The notes beneath the pieces are model-generated. The model was not told where the DNA came from, searched no databases, and saw only the letters and a list, made by a program, of their open reading frames with translations. Both the position numbers and the translations under genes were made by a program. A DNA stretch of 64,000 nucleotides from Boletus sp. NGJ (lineage: Eukaryota > Basidiomycota > Agaricomycetes > Boletales > Boletaceae): contig JAGTXK010000122.1 of NCBI GenBank assembly GCA_019096195.1, forward strand, positions 69,501 through 133,500, read 5' to 3'. How positions within the stretch are numbered: position 1 is the stretch's first letter; every line of letters begins with the position of its first letter. Positions 11,066-21,604 of this stretch are shown here, piece after piece.

Positions 11066-11557
11066 AGGGACTAGTGACCTTTGATTGGGACGTGCACGTA
11101 CGTTTAATTACCCAGCTCACGGCACAAAACTGAACCAGGTTTCTCTCACCAAAGATACGTGCGATGTACTCGATAGCACGACAGTTCTCATTCAATTCCT
11201 GCGGGGAACCGAGAGAGGGTCCTCCATACCTGCTTTCACGGATCATTTTACGTTTCAGAGCAATGAACTGAACAGCTTGTGCTTCTGGTACGTTTTCTGG
11301 TTGTGTTCCATCATCGAGCAGCCTTTACGGTTTCCTAACGGAGTAGATGCAACCTCATAATTCAAATCCAATACATTCAACTTCAATTCATGCCGCGGTT
11401 CAGTAAATCGGGTGCCTCGAGTCTGTTTCCCTTTGGAGATGTATACCTTGGAGGGCTTTCCATTTAATTGTCATCGCTTCAGGTGCAGTATAAGTAAGAG
11501 TCTCTGAACACGTCCCTCAACCAGCTCATTCACCACACTCTCAATTTCCAACCCAAC
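11066..11557 (+). other. Spacer between the two S9 relics, with a TATA-like element
   Basis: No coding block recognised after about 11,065. A TATA-like GCAGTATAAGTAAG near 11,485-11,498 lies about 65 bp before the ATG of copy B and is probably its old core promoter. Confidence 0.35.
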
Positions 11558-13045
11558 ATGTCCAACAAGACGGCGCCATATGGAACATGGGACTCTCCCA
11601 TCACCTTTGACACCGTCGTTTCCGATGTAGGTGGCTCCGATCTTTGCCCTGAATGTTGAAAGATCACGATCACAACAGAATATCGTATTTGACGATGTGC
11701 TGGTCGATCCTATCACGAAACTCGTTTATCATCTCGAGGAACGACCCATGGATCATGGCCGCTGTGTCATCGTTGATGCGCATGCCAAGCTAGATGTCTT
11801 GCCGTCGCCGTATAGCGCGCGAGACTTTGTACATGATTACGGAGGTGCCCCTTCAATTGTTTACGATGGCATCGTCTACTTCTCCAACGACTCCGGAGAT
11901 GTAACCAAACCTGACAACAGCATCTATGCCATCGATCTCAAGAATGAGGCTTCGGGGGTTCGACGAGTCACACCTGGTGCTAACGCTCTCATCCTCTATC
12001 CATTACATGTTTGCTCAACGACTTGCTATCGACAGCAAATCCCAAGGGGAGATATGCCAACTTTGCGGTCCATCCCAAGGAAACCCACTTATTAGTTACG
12101 ATACGGGAGGACCACACCAACGCCACAGAGGAAACCCCGCAAAATGTCGTCAATACGCTGTGCATCGTCGATACCAAGAAAGCTACCGTGGGAATTCTCA
12201 CGCACGATGCGGACTTCTATGCCTCTCCGGTGTTCGATCCCTCCGGAACCAAGATCGCCTGGCAGGAATGGTATCTGCTCGATATGCCATGGGAAGGTGG
12301 CATAGTCTACGTTGCCGACGTTGTCACCAGCGACGGGGCCATTGGTATCTCGAACCATGTACTCGTCGCGGGTGAAAAGAAGAAGGTGTCAGCGACGTTC
12401 CCCGCCTGGATTAACGACACCACCCTTTTGTATACATCGGATGGGGACCATGCGGTCAACTAGTTTCAGAACCCATTCATATTCGATACGGAGAAACAGC
12501 AGTCGAAACCTGTCTTGAAGACACCGCTAGACCGTGACTTTGCCGAACCAGCATGTGGCTCGGGCTGTACCCCTACGCAATCCTGGATGATGGCAAATAC
12601 GGTGCATTCACCGCGTTCGAGGGTGGGAGGAACATCCTTTTCGTCATCGACCTCGCGGGGTCCTTCGAGCCCGTTCGAATCAAGGACTCTGGGTTTGACT
12701 TTGCAGTCGCTCAGCATCTCCATCCACTGGGTGAGAATACATTCGCCTTTACAGGGATTAAGAGCTCGTCACCAGGCGGTGTTATCTTGGGGATGATTCT
12801 TGGCTCCTCTGGTTCGTACACTGCAAAATTTGACGTCCTCAAGCCCAGCGCCGGGCCTTCGCCGTTAGAAAAGTTCGTTTCTACACCTAACCCACAGGCG
12901 CTGACGGCGCCGGATGGGCACAAAATCTACGTCGTCTACTATTGTCCCTACAATCCGAACTATTCCGGATCGAGCATTCCCGACGAAAAACCACCGTGTA
13001 TCATCAATGTACACGGAGGGCCCAGGGGGCCATCAGGAATTTGAC
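11558..13045 (+). pseudogene. S9 (prolyl-oligopeptidase-like) peptidase relic B, beta-propeller part only
   Basis: Starts well: exon 11,558-11,626 (MSNKTAPYGTWDSPITFD), exon 11,679-11,976 (NIVFDDVLVDPITKLVYH), exon from 12,036 (NPKGRYANFAVHPKETHLL), with good splice sites and continuous family similarity (KIAWQEW, MPWEGGIVYVADV, GKYGAFTAFEGGRN, PPCIINVHGGP). These are blades of the N-terminal seven-bladed propeller of agaricomycete S9 peptidases. Breaks: an in-frame TAG at 12,461-12,463, a frameshift around 12,550 (between FAEPA and the LYPYAILDDGKYG block), and an abrupt end just after the INVHGGP turn that normally leads into the alpha/beta-hydrolase domain. The whole catalytic domain (Ser-Asp-His) is absent, replaced from about 13,046 by unrelated repeat-island sequence. 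An intact member would be a cytosolic oligopeptidase or acylaminoacyl peptidase; this copy cannot be. Confidence 0.8.
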
Positions 13046-13049
13046 ATCG

Positions 13050-13069
13050 TGGTTAACCGCGGTTAACCA
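13050..13069. repeat. 20-bp perfect palindrome at the gene/repeat junction
   Basis: TGGTTAACCGCGGTTAACCA is its own reverse complement over all 20 bases. It lies a few bases past the point where similarity of S9 relic B stops and where the A+T-rich island begins, so it may mark a rearrangement or element end. Confidence 0.85.
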
Positions 13070-13487
13070 ACCTTAGTCATGCTTTTTCAGCCGGATGAAC
13101 CAGCGTCGAGTATCTAGGATGACAAGCAGGGCAAGGATGAAACAAGCCAGGTACTTAACTTGGCTCATGCTTTTCGTACTTGGTGCAGTTGATAGAAAGG
13201 GCGAAAGGCAAATTTTTATTGGTAGTATTATGCCTGTATTGACAAGTAGAACAAGGGAATTAAGTGGATAAAAAAGCACCACAGAGAAGGGGGAAAAAGG
13301 AATAAAAGCAAATGTCGACAAATTGACATGTTGACAATAGCTGGACAACTAAAAGCAAGGACGTGTGTAGAGTGAGAAGGGAAATATCCTAGAAACATAT
13401 GAAATACATTAGATCAGATGAAAGATCACGATTGGATGGTGAGGTCTTACACAACGAAAAGTGAGCATCAGTAAATACAGGATTTCA
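13070..13487. other. Left border of the repeat island
   Basis: A+T-rich, no gene recognised, leading into the CATAGT-type array. Confidence 0.4.
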
Positions 13488-13728
13488 TCATAGTGCTCAT
13501 AGTGCCATAGTAGTTTCATAGATAACTCATAGTATTCATAGTATCCATAGTATATTCATAGTGTGCATAGTATCATAGTACCATAGCATTTCATAGTGTT
13601 CATAGTGTTCATAGTGTCATAGTATTGAAAGTGTATTCATAGTATTCATAGTATCATAGTGTCATAATACCATAGCATTTCATAACATTCATAGTACATC
13701 CATAGTAGTCATAGTCATAGTAGTAATT
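13488..13728 (+). repeat. Degenerate CATAGT-type tandem array (left arm)
   Basis: About 240 bp built almost entirely from CATAGT followed by 1-6 variable bases (CATAGTGTT, CATAGTATT, CATAGTGC and similar). It is the inverted counterpart of the array at 14,437-14,640. Confidence 0.85.
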
Positions 13729-13738
13729 TTAAGCTAAT

Positions 13739-13756
13739 CCTAAACCTAAACCTAAA
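13739..13756 (+). repeat. Short telomere-like run, three CCTAAA units
   Basis: CCTAAACCTAAACCTAAA is TTTAGG x3 on the other strand, one base away from the TTAGGG telomere unit used by many basidiomycetes. Too short to call a telomere seed with confidence. Confidence 0.5.
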
Positions 13757-13769
13757 TCAAAAGTATACA

Positions 13770-14010
13770 AAAACTGTAGTCAAAGGTGTAGTCAAATGTT
13801 GTACAAAAAGTGTAGGAAAGAGTGTAATACAGTGTAGCAAAAATGCGCACCAAATGTAGCAACAGTGTAGCAAACAAAGTGTAGTAAAAAAAAGCAAACA
13901 AAAGTGTAGCAGAGTGTAGTACAGTGTAGCAAACAAAGTGTACCAAAAGTGTACCAAAAGTGTAGTAAAAGTGTAGTCACAAAGTGTACCAAAAGTGTAG
14001 ACCTACATTC
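13770..14010 (+). repeat. Degenerate GTGTAG-type array
   Basis: Irregular repeats of the kinds AAAGTGTAG, ACAGTGTAGC and ACAAAGTGTA fill about 240 bp between the CATAGT array and the GGATTA array. The long minus-strand open frames here are an effect of the repeat (Leu/Phe/Tyr/Thr-only peptides). Confidence 0.8.
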
Positions 14011-14193
14011 AAAAAATATCCAAGTCCATTTTCCCACACTCAGTGTTAAAAAAGCGGACATTGTTTGCCAATGTTTGTGCCACCATTCTTATATAAACAA
14101 GCCAGACTTCAAAAACTTTCCCACACTCTCTTGTTTTTTAATTTTATCCTTCTCTACTCATTACATGAAGTCAACACTTTACTTTGTAAATCA

Positions 14194-14353
14194 TTAGGAT
14201 TGGGATTAGGATTGGGATTGGAACTGGGACTAGGATTAGGATTAGGATTAGGATTAGGATTAGGATTAGGATTAGGATTAGGATTAGGATTAGGATTAGG
14301 ATTAGGATTAGGATTAGGATTAGGATTAGAATTAGAATTAGAATTAGGATTAG
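14194..14353 (+). repeat. (GGATTA)n array, telomere-like
   Basis: About 98 bp of uninterrupted AGGATT hexamers (14,232-14,329, roughly 16 units) flanked by degenerate units with GGGATT, GAACTG and GAATTA. The unit TTAGGA differs from the fungal telomere unit TTAGGG by one base. It is interstitial, with unique sequence on both sides. Confidence 0.9.
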
Positions 14354-14436
14354 TAGAATTAATATTTGATTGAATTTGAAATTAGAATTGGCTTGAAATT
14401 GGATTAGAATTAGAATGAGAAGTAGAATTGCTAAGC

Positions 14437-14640
14437 CACTATGAAAGCACTATGTATACTATGGCATCACTATGATCACACTATGAGACACTATGAGAAT
14501 ACTATGAGATATTATGGGAATACTATGACCACTATGAAAGTACTATGAGAATACTATGAGACACTGAGAATACTATGATAGACTATGGCCACACTATGAA
14601 CAGACTATGAGACACTGTCATAGTATTATCAAACCACTAT
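14437..14640 (-). repeat. Degenerate ACTATG-type tandem array (right arm, inverted to 13,488-13,728)
   Basis: About 200 bp of CACTATGA, TACTATGAGA and similar units. Read on the minus strand it gives TCATAGTATTC and TCATAGTGT, the same units as the left array, so the two arrays form a large imperfect inverted pair about 0.7 kb apart. Confidence 0.85.
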
Positions 14641-15755
14641 CCAGTTGGACCCTCACTATGAGCACTATGTTACTGTCCAGTACTGTCCAGCACTGAACAG
14701 TTAGTCCTGTTTTTACTGATGCAATGTCACACACCCAAATTTGGAGGAAGGACACATAGATTATCCTGATCCACCAATCATCTGGTGAAGGGCATTGGGT
14801 TCTCTATGTGGTCTGCATTACATGCAAAGAACTTTTATTTGACAGTCTTGGACATTTGGAGCAACATGCATGGAGCACTGATATAGTGGTATGTTTCCAA
14901 ACATCTCTGATCAATTTCTGCTGAGCAGGTCACAGGACTTCATGAGGTTAATTCAACACCTCTTACCACTTGCTTGTGAGTAAGCATACGACTCCAGGAT
15001 TGATCTAAGTGATTGGGTTGCATGTCCTCTTGTGATAACATCATTTTCACTGCTTAGTCCTCTCATTGTTCTCAATACTCTGTTACTGCAGATTTGGCCT
15101 TTGTGAAAGGAACTTGCAATGGACGAAAGAAAGGACCTAAATCCAATATCTGAAGCGTTGTTAGCTAAAGCAATATGTGACAGAGAGAAGAGCAATTTCA
15201 AGACTAGGGGAAACAGAGTACTCTACTGGCTACTTATATACTACCGATAGTGGTGCACAGACTGTGCTGTGCTGTGACATCATAGGGTACTGGGTATGAC
15301 ATCACAGGAACGAGGAAATGTTAGTGTCCAATAGCGAAAGAGGGAAGCGATGGAATGAGATGCGTGTGGTATGTGCATGTAAGTGAAATGTAGTCCGGAG
15401 CGCTCTAGGTGTGGCTATGTGTGATATATCTAAAGGGGAGATGGTGATCGTTGGATCTGGTATCGAGACAAGGTCACATCAGGTGATGGATTGGGTCTTG
15501 TCTAGGGGTTAATCTAGCGTGGACTTGATTAGTACTTGGTGATGGCATCGTGGGATGGCGTTGGGCATGATCTGTGGCATGGGCCAGGGATCGGGGCGAG
15601 CGGAGGGGTCGGGGATCTGGAGGCGAGCTCCTAATTGGTACTTGTGTAGTGTACTGAGCTTTGTGTCAGGTACTGTCTACGGGTGGCATGCATGTAACGA
15701 GCGCATACGTGACAAGGGGGTTATTGTCATCGTACAGCGTTATGTTACGTGTTGT
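14641..15755. other. A+T-rich transposon-like sequence without recognisable coding
   Basis: No protein-family match by eye. Short broken frames only; GT-rich simple sequence from about 15,300. Confidence 0.4.
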
Positions 15756-15892
15756 GGCTACCGAGCGCTGCATCAGGTAGATCCACGGGGGAGGGGCATA
15801 GTTTATAGGCGTGTGGGCCTGTGTGGATACCGAGCGCTGCTTCAGGTATGTCCACGGGGTGTGGCAGTTTAGAGGCGTGTGGGCCTGTGGCG
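15756..15892 (+). repeat. Two-copy tandem repeat, about 69 bp unit
   Basis: Unit one (15,756-15,824) and unit two (15,825-15,892) share ACCGAGCGCTGC, TCCACGGGG and AGGCGTGTGGGCCTGTG, with about 80% identity by eye. Confidence 0.75.
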
Positions 15893-16149
15893 ATGAACGC
15901 CGGGTTTAGCCGTGAGGCTACTTGGTGTCGTAGTGTAATGGGTACGACGAGGGTACTGCTAGTGGAAGTGTATGTGGGTGTGTGCAGTATATAGTGTATC
16001 ATATGAGGGAGGATACAGTGAGTGACTACTCTAGGTGTATGCGGGGTAAGGCTAGGATGGAGTTTGGGTGGGAGTAGGTGAGTGTATCGTCTATAGGTGG
16101 TATGAAAGTGTAGGTGGGGTTGCTAATAAGTAGGTGGTATAATTGGTGA
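15893..16149. other. GT-rich spacer
   Basis: Low-complexity GT-rich sequence; nothing recognised. Confidence 0.35.
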
Positions 16150-16340
16150 TTGTTTCACTTTGCAAACAAATGGGTTCGACTGTGGAATCTGGGTTTTGGC
16201 AACCGTGGTGTCAGTATTTGTTATGAACCTTTCAGCACAAACCACAAGACTAGGACTACTCGCAGGTTACATGAATCCTGGCTCAATGAATGAGGTGGGG
16301 AGCCTTAGTCCATACTGTTCCCAACCCTACAATGACCAGA
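16150..16340 (+). mobile_element. Ulp1-type cysteine protease relic, probably part of a DNA transposon
   Basis: The frame starting about 16,160 encodes QTNGFDCGIWVLA, the glutamine plus catalytic-cysteine block of Ulp1/SENP-type proteases. Only this C-terminal catalytic piece is present; the His and Asp blocks are not visible upstream and the frame decays after about 60 residues. Ulp1-like domains are carried by several large fungal DNA transposons (for example KDZ-type), which fits the repeat-rich setting. Which element it belonged to cannot be decided here. Confidence 0.5.
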
Positions 16341-18670
16341 GTGGTCAAAGCTAATGAGTTGTTGGAGGAAAAATACAAGTGGATTAGACTGGAGTTACCA
16401 GTTGTCAAAGTGCTAGTTTATATACATGAGGGAGATGTGCACGGACCAAGCAGTGTGTGTGATAATTTACTACGTATAGTAAGACAGAGATTAAAAGGGC
16501 TGTGTGAGAAGAGTGGAAATTAAAGAGTCGTGGATCACATGAGGTATGATGTCATATGATGTTATAGGTCTAGACCTGTCATGTGATATGTTCCCATGGT
16601 CACGTGCACAGTCATGTGACTTTATGAATAAAAGGTTGACAAAAATGAAAAGTAAGTGTTGGTAAGAAAAATTTGAAAATTTTGTATATTATAACAGTAT
16701 TTAGGGGATTTGATTCAACTGTGCTTCATGAAATAGATATCCCTGTTTTTTGCTGGTTCCTGTACATGCTGGTAACCTCTGTCTAAAAAGGATACATTCC
16801 CATTTTCCAATGCTTGACCTTCCAAGTATCATAAACACACTACATACACATGCTGGAATAACAGTGCATTCACTACTTCCTTGTGATGCCCAGAGGAACA
16901 GTCTGAAGCCTGCACCTTGTAGTGCAGCCATCAATCAAGCTCAGCAAGAATGAACTTGTCCAATTCATTCAGCACACAACCTGTTTCACCTGTCTGACAT
17001 CTTTCTGCCCAAAGCTATCTTGACTCATGTTCCACCCTGAGATTGCAACCAAGGAGGGCATCCACTAGATTTGTGGTAAAAGATGCTTCTGCTTTATCAT
17101 CTTCAGGTTCAGCATGATGGTAAGGGGGGTCATGATTCCAAGCTACAAGGAGAGACTCATTCATAGTGTCCCCTTCTCTTAGTGCCTTTGAGAATGTGGG
17201 CAAGCAAATGGAGGGGAGGGAAGGTGATCAATCCTGATGGGTGTTTGAATCACTTCCCCATTGTTTTCTGTATGCTTTGTAGTTCTGTTTGGACTATGTA
17301 GCTTTGCTGCTATTGTGCAATCTGTGAAATAAGACCCCAACTTTCAAATCCTCAAAACTCATACCAGAATAAAATATTATATGTTTGCCTCTGCTGTCAC
17401 TGAGCAGTCTGTTTTTCAGCCAAGATGTGATATTTTGCCTGCTTTCCCATGGTGCATCTGAAACGGTGTGAACTTTAGTTATGAACGTACCTGTGGTCAA
17501 GCTGCAACTCAAGTGTATCTGAGATTCAGTACTAGTAGAACCATTTTTTGGACAGTGATTGGTTGCAGCAATGGGTACTCCAGTTTAGCAGGACTGTTAT
17601 TTCAATTCTGATTGGCTACTCTATAAGTGGTTAGGTCAGCTTCCATGCTTCTGCACTTTTGTGCCTCTTGCAGAACTGCTCCAAAAGCTTATGAACCTCA
17701 TGGACTCCATATTGTTGATGTGTGCACCTGGACAGGCAAGTGAAATATCTTTTAAACACTACTGCATCCACTAACATTCTTCCATCTTAATTTAACCACC
17801 TGTTGTTTCTTTCAGATCTCATTTATCCATTTGCTGGCTGAGCAGGAGCTTCAAGCTCTTTGTCCTGTTATTCCCTTGATGACATTTAAAATTTATTCAC
17901 CAGATAGCCTCAGGACATATGCTTCCTCTACCTTTTCTTCACCATGTCTGTGTACTCCACAAGGCCCTGGGTGAGACATTCCATCCTCATTGACATCCCA
18001 GATGAGCCTATCTCCTTTGTAATCAGGCTAGGTGGGGTCCTGCCTATGCGATTTTATGATCTCACTAATCTTGTGTTAGACTTCTCTACATGGCTGACTG
18101 GGATGATGCATCAGCTGGCTGCCTCGAGCCCACTGAGTATGTGGTTCAGCAAATCAGAGGTGGTTGCTATTGAAGTCCTACACCAGCTTTAGAGATCCCA
18201 ACTTGCCTGCACCCTTGATGAAAACCCACTTATGCTGACTCTAAAGATATGCACAAGATTCTGAGGATCTGCTCAAAGCCCAGAGTGGCTGGCATGGACT
18301 TGGTAGTTGCTAAAGCACACCCACAGCAAAACTACTCCAGCAAAGCCTCACATGCTGACAATATTCATCCATGATCAAGTTCCGAACCATTCTGGTTCCA
18401 TCACTTCCGAACCTGGAAGTGCCATCCTGGAACCACATCCTGGAACCACTGGTTCTGAAGGTGCTTCTGACATTTTCCCACACCCTTCTGCAGGTTCCGA
18501 GACTATCATCCTGAAGCAGTTCCGGAACTGCTTCCGGAACTTTCCTGTGCTCATTCCAAACTTGGAATGAGCTTTTATTACAGTTAGACTTTCATCATTT
18601 CTTAGCTAATACTTACATATATTACATGCGTCTTTCAGACCCGTTCATACAACGTTACACATAACATAAT
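16341..18670. other. Decayed A+T-rich repeat sequence
   Basis: No intact gene. Several short open stretches (for example 17,944-18,192 and 18,307-18,570 on +) have no recognisable family. Around 18,375-18,565 the DNA is made of short GGAAC/GTTCC inverted motifs, giving a Gly/Pro/Ser-rich reading of no clear meaning. Confidence 0.4.
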
Positions 18671-18989
18671 ACGAGTATACCTTCACCCATAGTATATATA
18701 GTCTTCACTCACTGACACACATCTCAGTTGTTTCTGCCCTCTTAGGCAGCGGCTGAGTCTTGGGCATTCCTGCCCTTTTCTAGATTCTGTCACATGCCTT
18801 GCCATCCATTCCAACCTCATTAACATCCCACCAATCCTCACTTGCACCTACTGATGAGATCATTGCCCCCACTGTGCACCACACCCTTGTGCCATTGAAC
18901 AGTCTGAGTCATCCTTCATTATTCTCCACATTTCAATCACCCATGCTCCCCCCAACTACTCCCCCCATCCCAGTGGATCCACTGTCATG
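18671..18989 (+). pseudogene. 5' end of a repeat-family gene, interrupted by the Gypsy element
   Basis: A TATATATAG box near 18,691-18,700 lies about 100 bp before an ATG at 18,799 (MPSIPTSLTSHQSS). The Pro/Ser/Thr-rich frame runs to 18,989, where the target-site duplication and the LTR begin. On the far side of the element, from 27,326, a similar Pro-rich reading frame is open. The Gypsy element therefore landed inside a gene or gene-like repeat. Product unknown. Confidence 0.4.
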
Positions 18990-18994
18990 CCCAC

Positions 18995-19945
18995 TGTTAT
19001 GCTGGGTAACAATGTGACACGTTCCTGAGTAATCAACCTGTTTGATTACTGGACTAGCCGGACTTGAGGGGAAAATACCTTCTGAGGCCCAAAGGTTTCC
19101 TTGGACTGGGGACCGATGGCTAGCTTTACATAGAATGTCCTGGTTGCCTCTACAACCAATGGCAAAGTCTTGGATTTACCACAGTGGTGCAATCCTCCTA
19201 GAAGGAAGGGCAGACTGGAATGCAGAGGCCAGCAACTAAGTGTCCTGGGCTTACATAGCCTAGTGCTGGTGGTGGAGTCCCAGGGTTATACGAATGCCAG
19301 TGGTGGAGTCCCAGGCTTATACAGGCCAATCTCTTGTTGGCGTTGGAGTTGCCGAAGCTTTAGAAGCGTGTGCAGATGGCAATGAGGCCACACAAGTGCG
19401 ATGTGATGAGGAAGATGATCACGAGCACTAGGGCAATCACCTCCAGAGCAAGAGCGAGCTTCTGAGATGAAGTGGAACCGAGAGCTGGGGAAGCTGGGTA
19501 GATTACACAGGAAGTTGTGTAAATCTAGGTTAGAGTTACATGAAGGGCCAGCATCCCTATATATAGGCCCTGCCCATTTAGGGCAGGCTTCGTATCGTAT
19601 ATGGTAATCGTAAGTCACAGACAGAAGATTACCATAATGGATCAAGGCATTAGTCAAATAGTAGGTTGGAATACTAGGCTGTGTGCAAGAGAGCACAGCT
19701 GAGGAGGCAATGTCTATGATCAGATCAAAAGAGGTGGAATGCATGTATCAGTGAAATAGGAAGGCAGTGTCCAAACCAAATAGGTAACTTCCTAGAAAGG
19801 GAGTTCTGGATGGGGCAATGCCTGAGTTGGTGTTGTGGGGGAATCCCAGGGGAATCTCTGGTCCAAGTCGAAGAATAAGTTGTCCCACAGCTCTATGGGG
19901 GGTGAAGGGAGAGAAAAAGATGTACTCCCTTCTGTGACCATAATA
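18995..19945 (-). repeat. 3' LTR (sense direction) of the Gypsy element
   Basis: About 951 bp, a direct repeat of 26,381-27,320. The two differ by about 20 scattered positions and one short length difference by eye. Confidence 0.92.
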
Positions 19946-20358
19946 TTACCCCCTTTATAGTCTTGAAGTTCCATTTCAAGAACTTCTGTCCCCTTCGTTC
20001 TCCTCATAGCTGGTAAGGTCCCAGGAGTCGTCGAAGACCCTCTGGCTAGGACAGATCTGGTAACCATGTCCTCTTCCCCCACAGTAGGTGCAAGCTCTTC
20101 GTGGGCAAGCATACTATGGATGGTTGGGGGCAACCAACCTACAGTAGGGGTAGTGGTAGTGGGGGCAGGCAGGCCGAAGGTGACCTTGATGTCTGCATTT
20201 GAAGCAGCAGATGCCGGTGATGGAAGTTCGATGGTGATGAGTCAGTCAGGCACAGGGCAGGGGATGGGGATGACTAGCCATTGAGTCAGAATGGCCGGTA
20301 GGAGAGGCGCCTGCGGTGGCCCCAAGAATGGGAATGGAGGAAGGAGGAGGGCTCCTTG

Positions 20359-20988
20359 TTATAGTGTTCCCCAGTGTGTTGAGAAGACCTTGGTCATTGG
20401 GGTGAGAGGGGAGGCTGACTGAGAATACCATGGCTCCCCGTCAGCGGAGGGTTCTGGTAGGTTGGAAAAGGGCTGGGGGAGGAACTGGGAGGACTGGTAT
20501 TGTGGTGGTTTCTTGGGAGGAGGGGTTAGAGATTGTGGAGGAAGGGGAGGCGACAAGGGTGTCATCGGAGGACTGGGCTCTCTGTGTCTCTGGAGAGTCT
20601 CTATCAACTCCGTTAGTGCCTCGGATTCTGTTGATGTTCTCCAGGGGTCGCTCCGCCACGGAAGGGGCTCGTCGAGGTGGAATGGGGTAGGAGGGCGGGG
20701 TGGTTGATGAGAGGGCAAAGAAAAGGCGACTTTCTTCTTCTGAGAGGGAGAGGAGGATGGTGTGGAGGAGGCGATCACAGGTGTTGATGGGTAGAAGGGC
20801 GAGGGAGTAGTTGAATCCTTCGATGAAAAGGAGGTCGAGAATAAGTTCACGAATTTCGAGAATACTTTCCATTGCCCTTTCTTCTTTGGTGGTCTGTTGG
20901 GCATTGGAGACATGGGGACTTGCTGAGTTCCTGGTGGTCCTGGAGAGAATGGATTGAAGTGAGAAGTAGGATCTATAGAGGGCGACAA
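20359..20988 (-). mobile_element. Extra Pro/Ser-rich reading frame between pol and the 3' LTR of the Gypsy element
   Basis: In sense orientation, downstream of integrase, an open frame of about 209 residues is rich in Pro, Ser and Thr (PPRPPTPFHLDEPLPWRS, PPMTPLSPPLPPQSLTPPP). A second short frame upstream (21,294-21,130) starts with a hydrophobic run. Chromoviruses often end soon after the chromodomain, so about 1.4 kb of additional sequence is more than expected. Function unknown; may be captured host sequence or a non-coding 3' region that happens to be open. Confidence 0.45.
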
Positions 20989-21329
20989 GTTGGACGAGCA
21001 AGTTGAGAAGAAGGGGATAGATTGGAGGGTTCAGATTGCAATAGGGTCATTGAGAATGGTAGCATAGAGATTTTGGCGATGGGTGGGGGAGAGTCAGTTA
21101 AGGTGTATAAAGAGGGGAGCAACAGCCATCTACCAATTGTGATGATAGGGGCAGTAGTTGATATGGCAGAAACAGGAATGGGAGCTGGCATGTTGGGGGA
21201 TGTCGAGGTCTGGGTATTGTCTTTGAAGACGGGCTTGGGTGAGGGCAGCAGATACACAGGCGAGTAGTATGAACAGGGAGGTATTGTCCTGGGACATGGG
21301 TATATCTTCAGAGTTTGAGTTGCTTTTTA

Positions 21330-21440
21330 TACTCCAAGAGTATTTTCTTGGCATTTCCCAGGTTGGCCTCTGGTTCCCAAGTTCATTCTGCTGCGGAGTA
21401 TCCCTTCCAGTGGGTTAGGTATTGTCTTCTTCCCGGTTTT
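21330..21440 (-). mobile_element. Chromodomain-like segment at the integrase C-terminus
   Basis: In sense direction the segment encodes HWKGYSAAE and PEANLGNAKK-type residues, the WKGY...TWEP...NL pattern of chromodomains. Chromovirus integrases use this domain to target chromatin marks. Confidence 0.6.
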
Positions 21441-21604
21441 CCCTAATGGTTTATGATGCTGTCCACTTCATATTCTTCTTCTGTTCTGACGAGTTCCGGT
21501 GGCAGTTGAGTGAAATTGGGACCGTGTTCCATAGTTTCCCGATATAGGGAAAGTAGGGATGCATGGAACACATCATGGATCTTCCACTGTTTTGGCAACT
21601 TGAG

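Noticed and set aside
13752-14061. Minus-strand frames rich in Leu, Phe, Tyr and Thr that look like membrane proteins
   Set aside because: They are translations of the GTGTAG-type repeat; all three frames give the same kind of peptide.
14065-14373. Gly-Leu repeat protein
   Set aside because: It is the translation of the GGATTA hexamer array (GlyLeuGlyLeu), not a gene.
13488-14640. CRISPR-like array
   Set aside because: Units are 6-10 bp, irregular and without spacers, and the host is a eukaryote.
19286-19744. 152-residue minus-strand frame, repeated at 26,672-27,130
   Set aside because: It lies in both LTRs and is duplicated only because the LTRs are; no family resemblance and no sign of selection.
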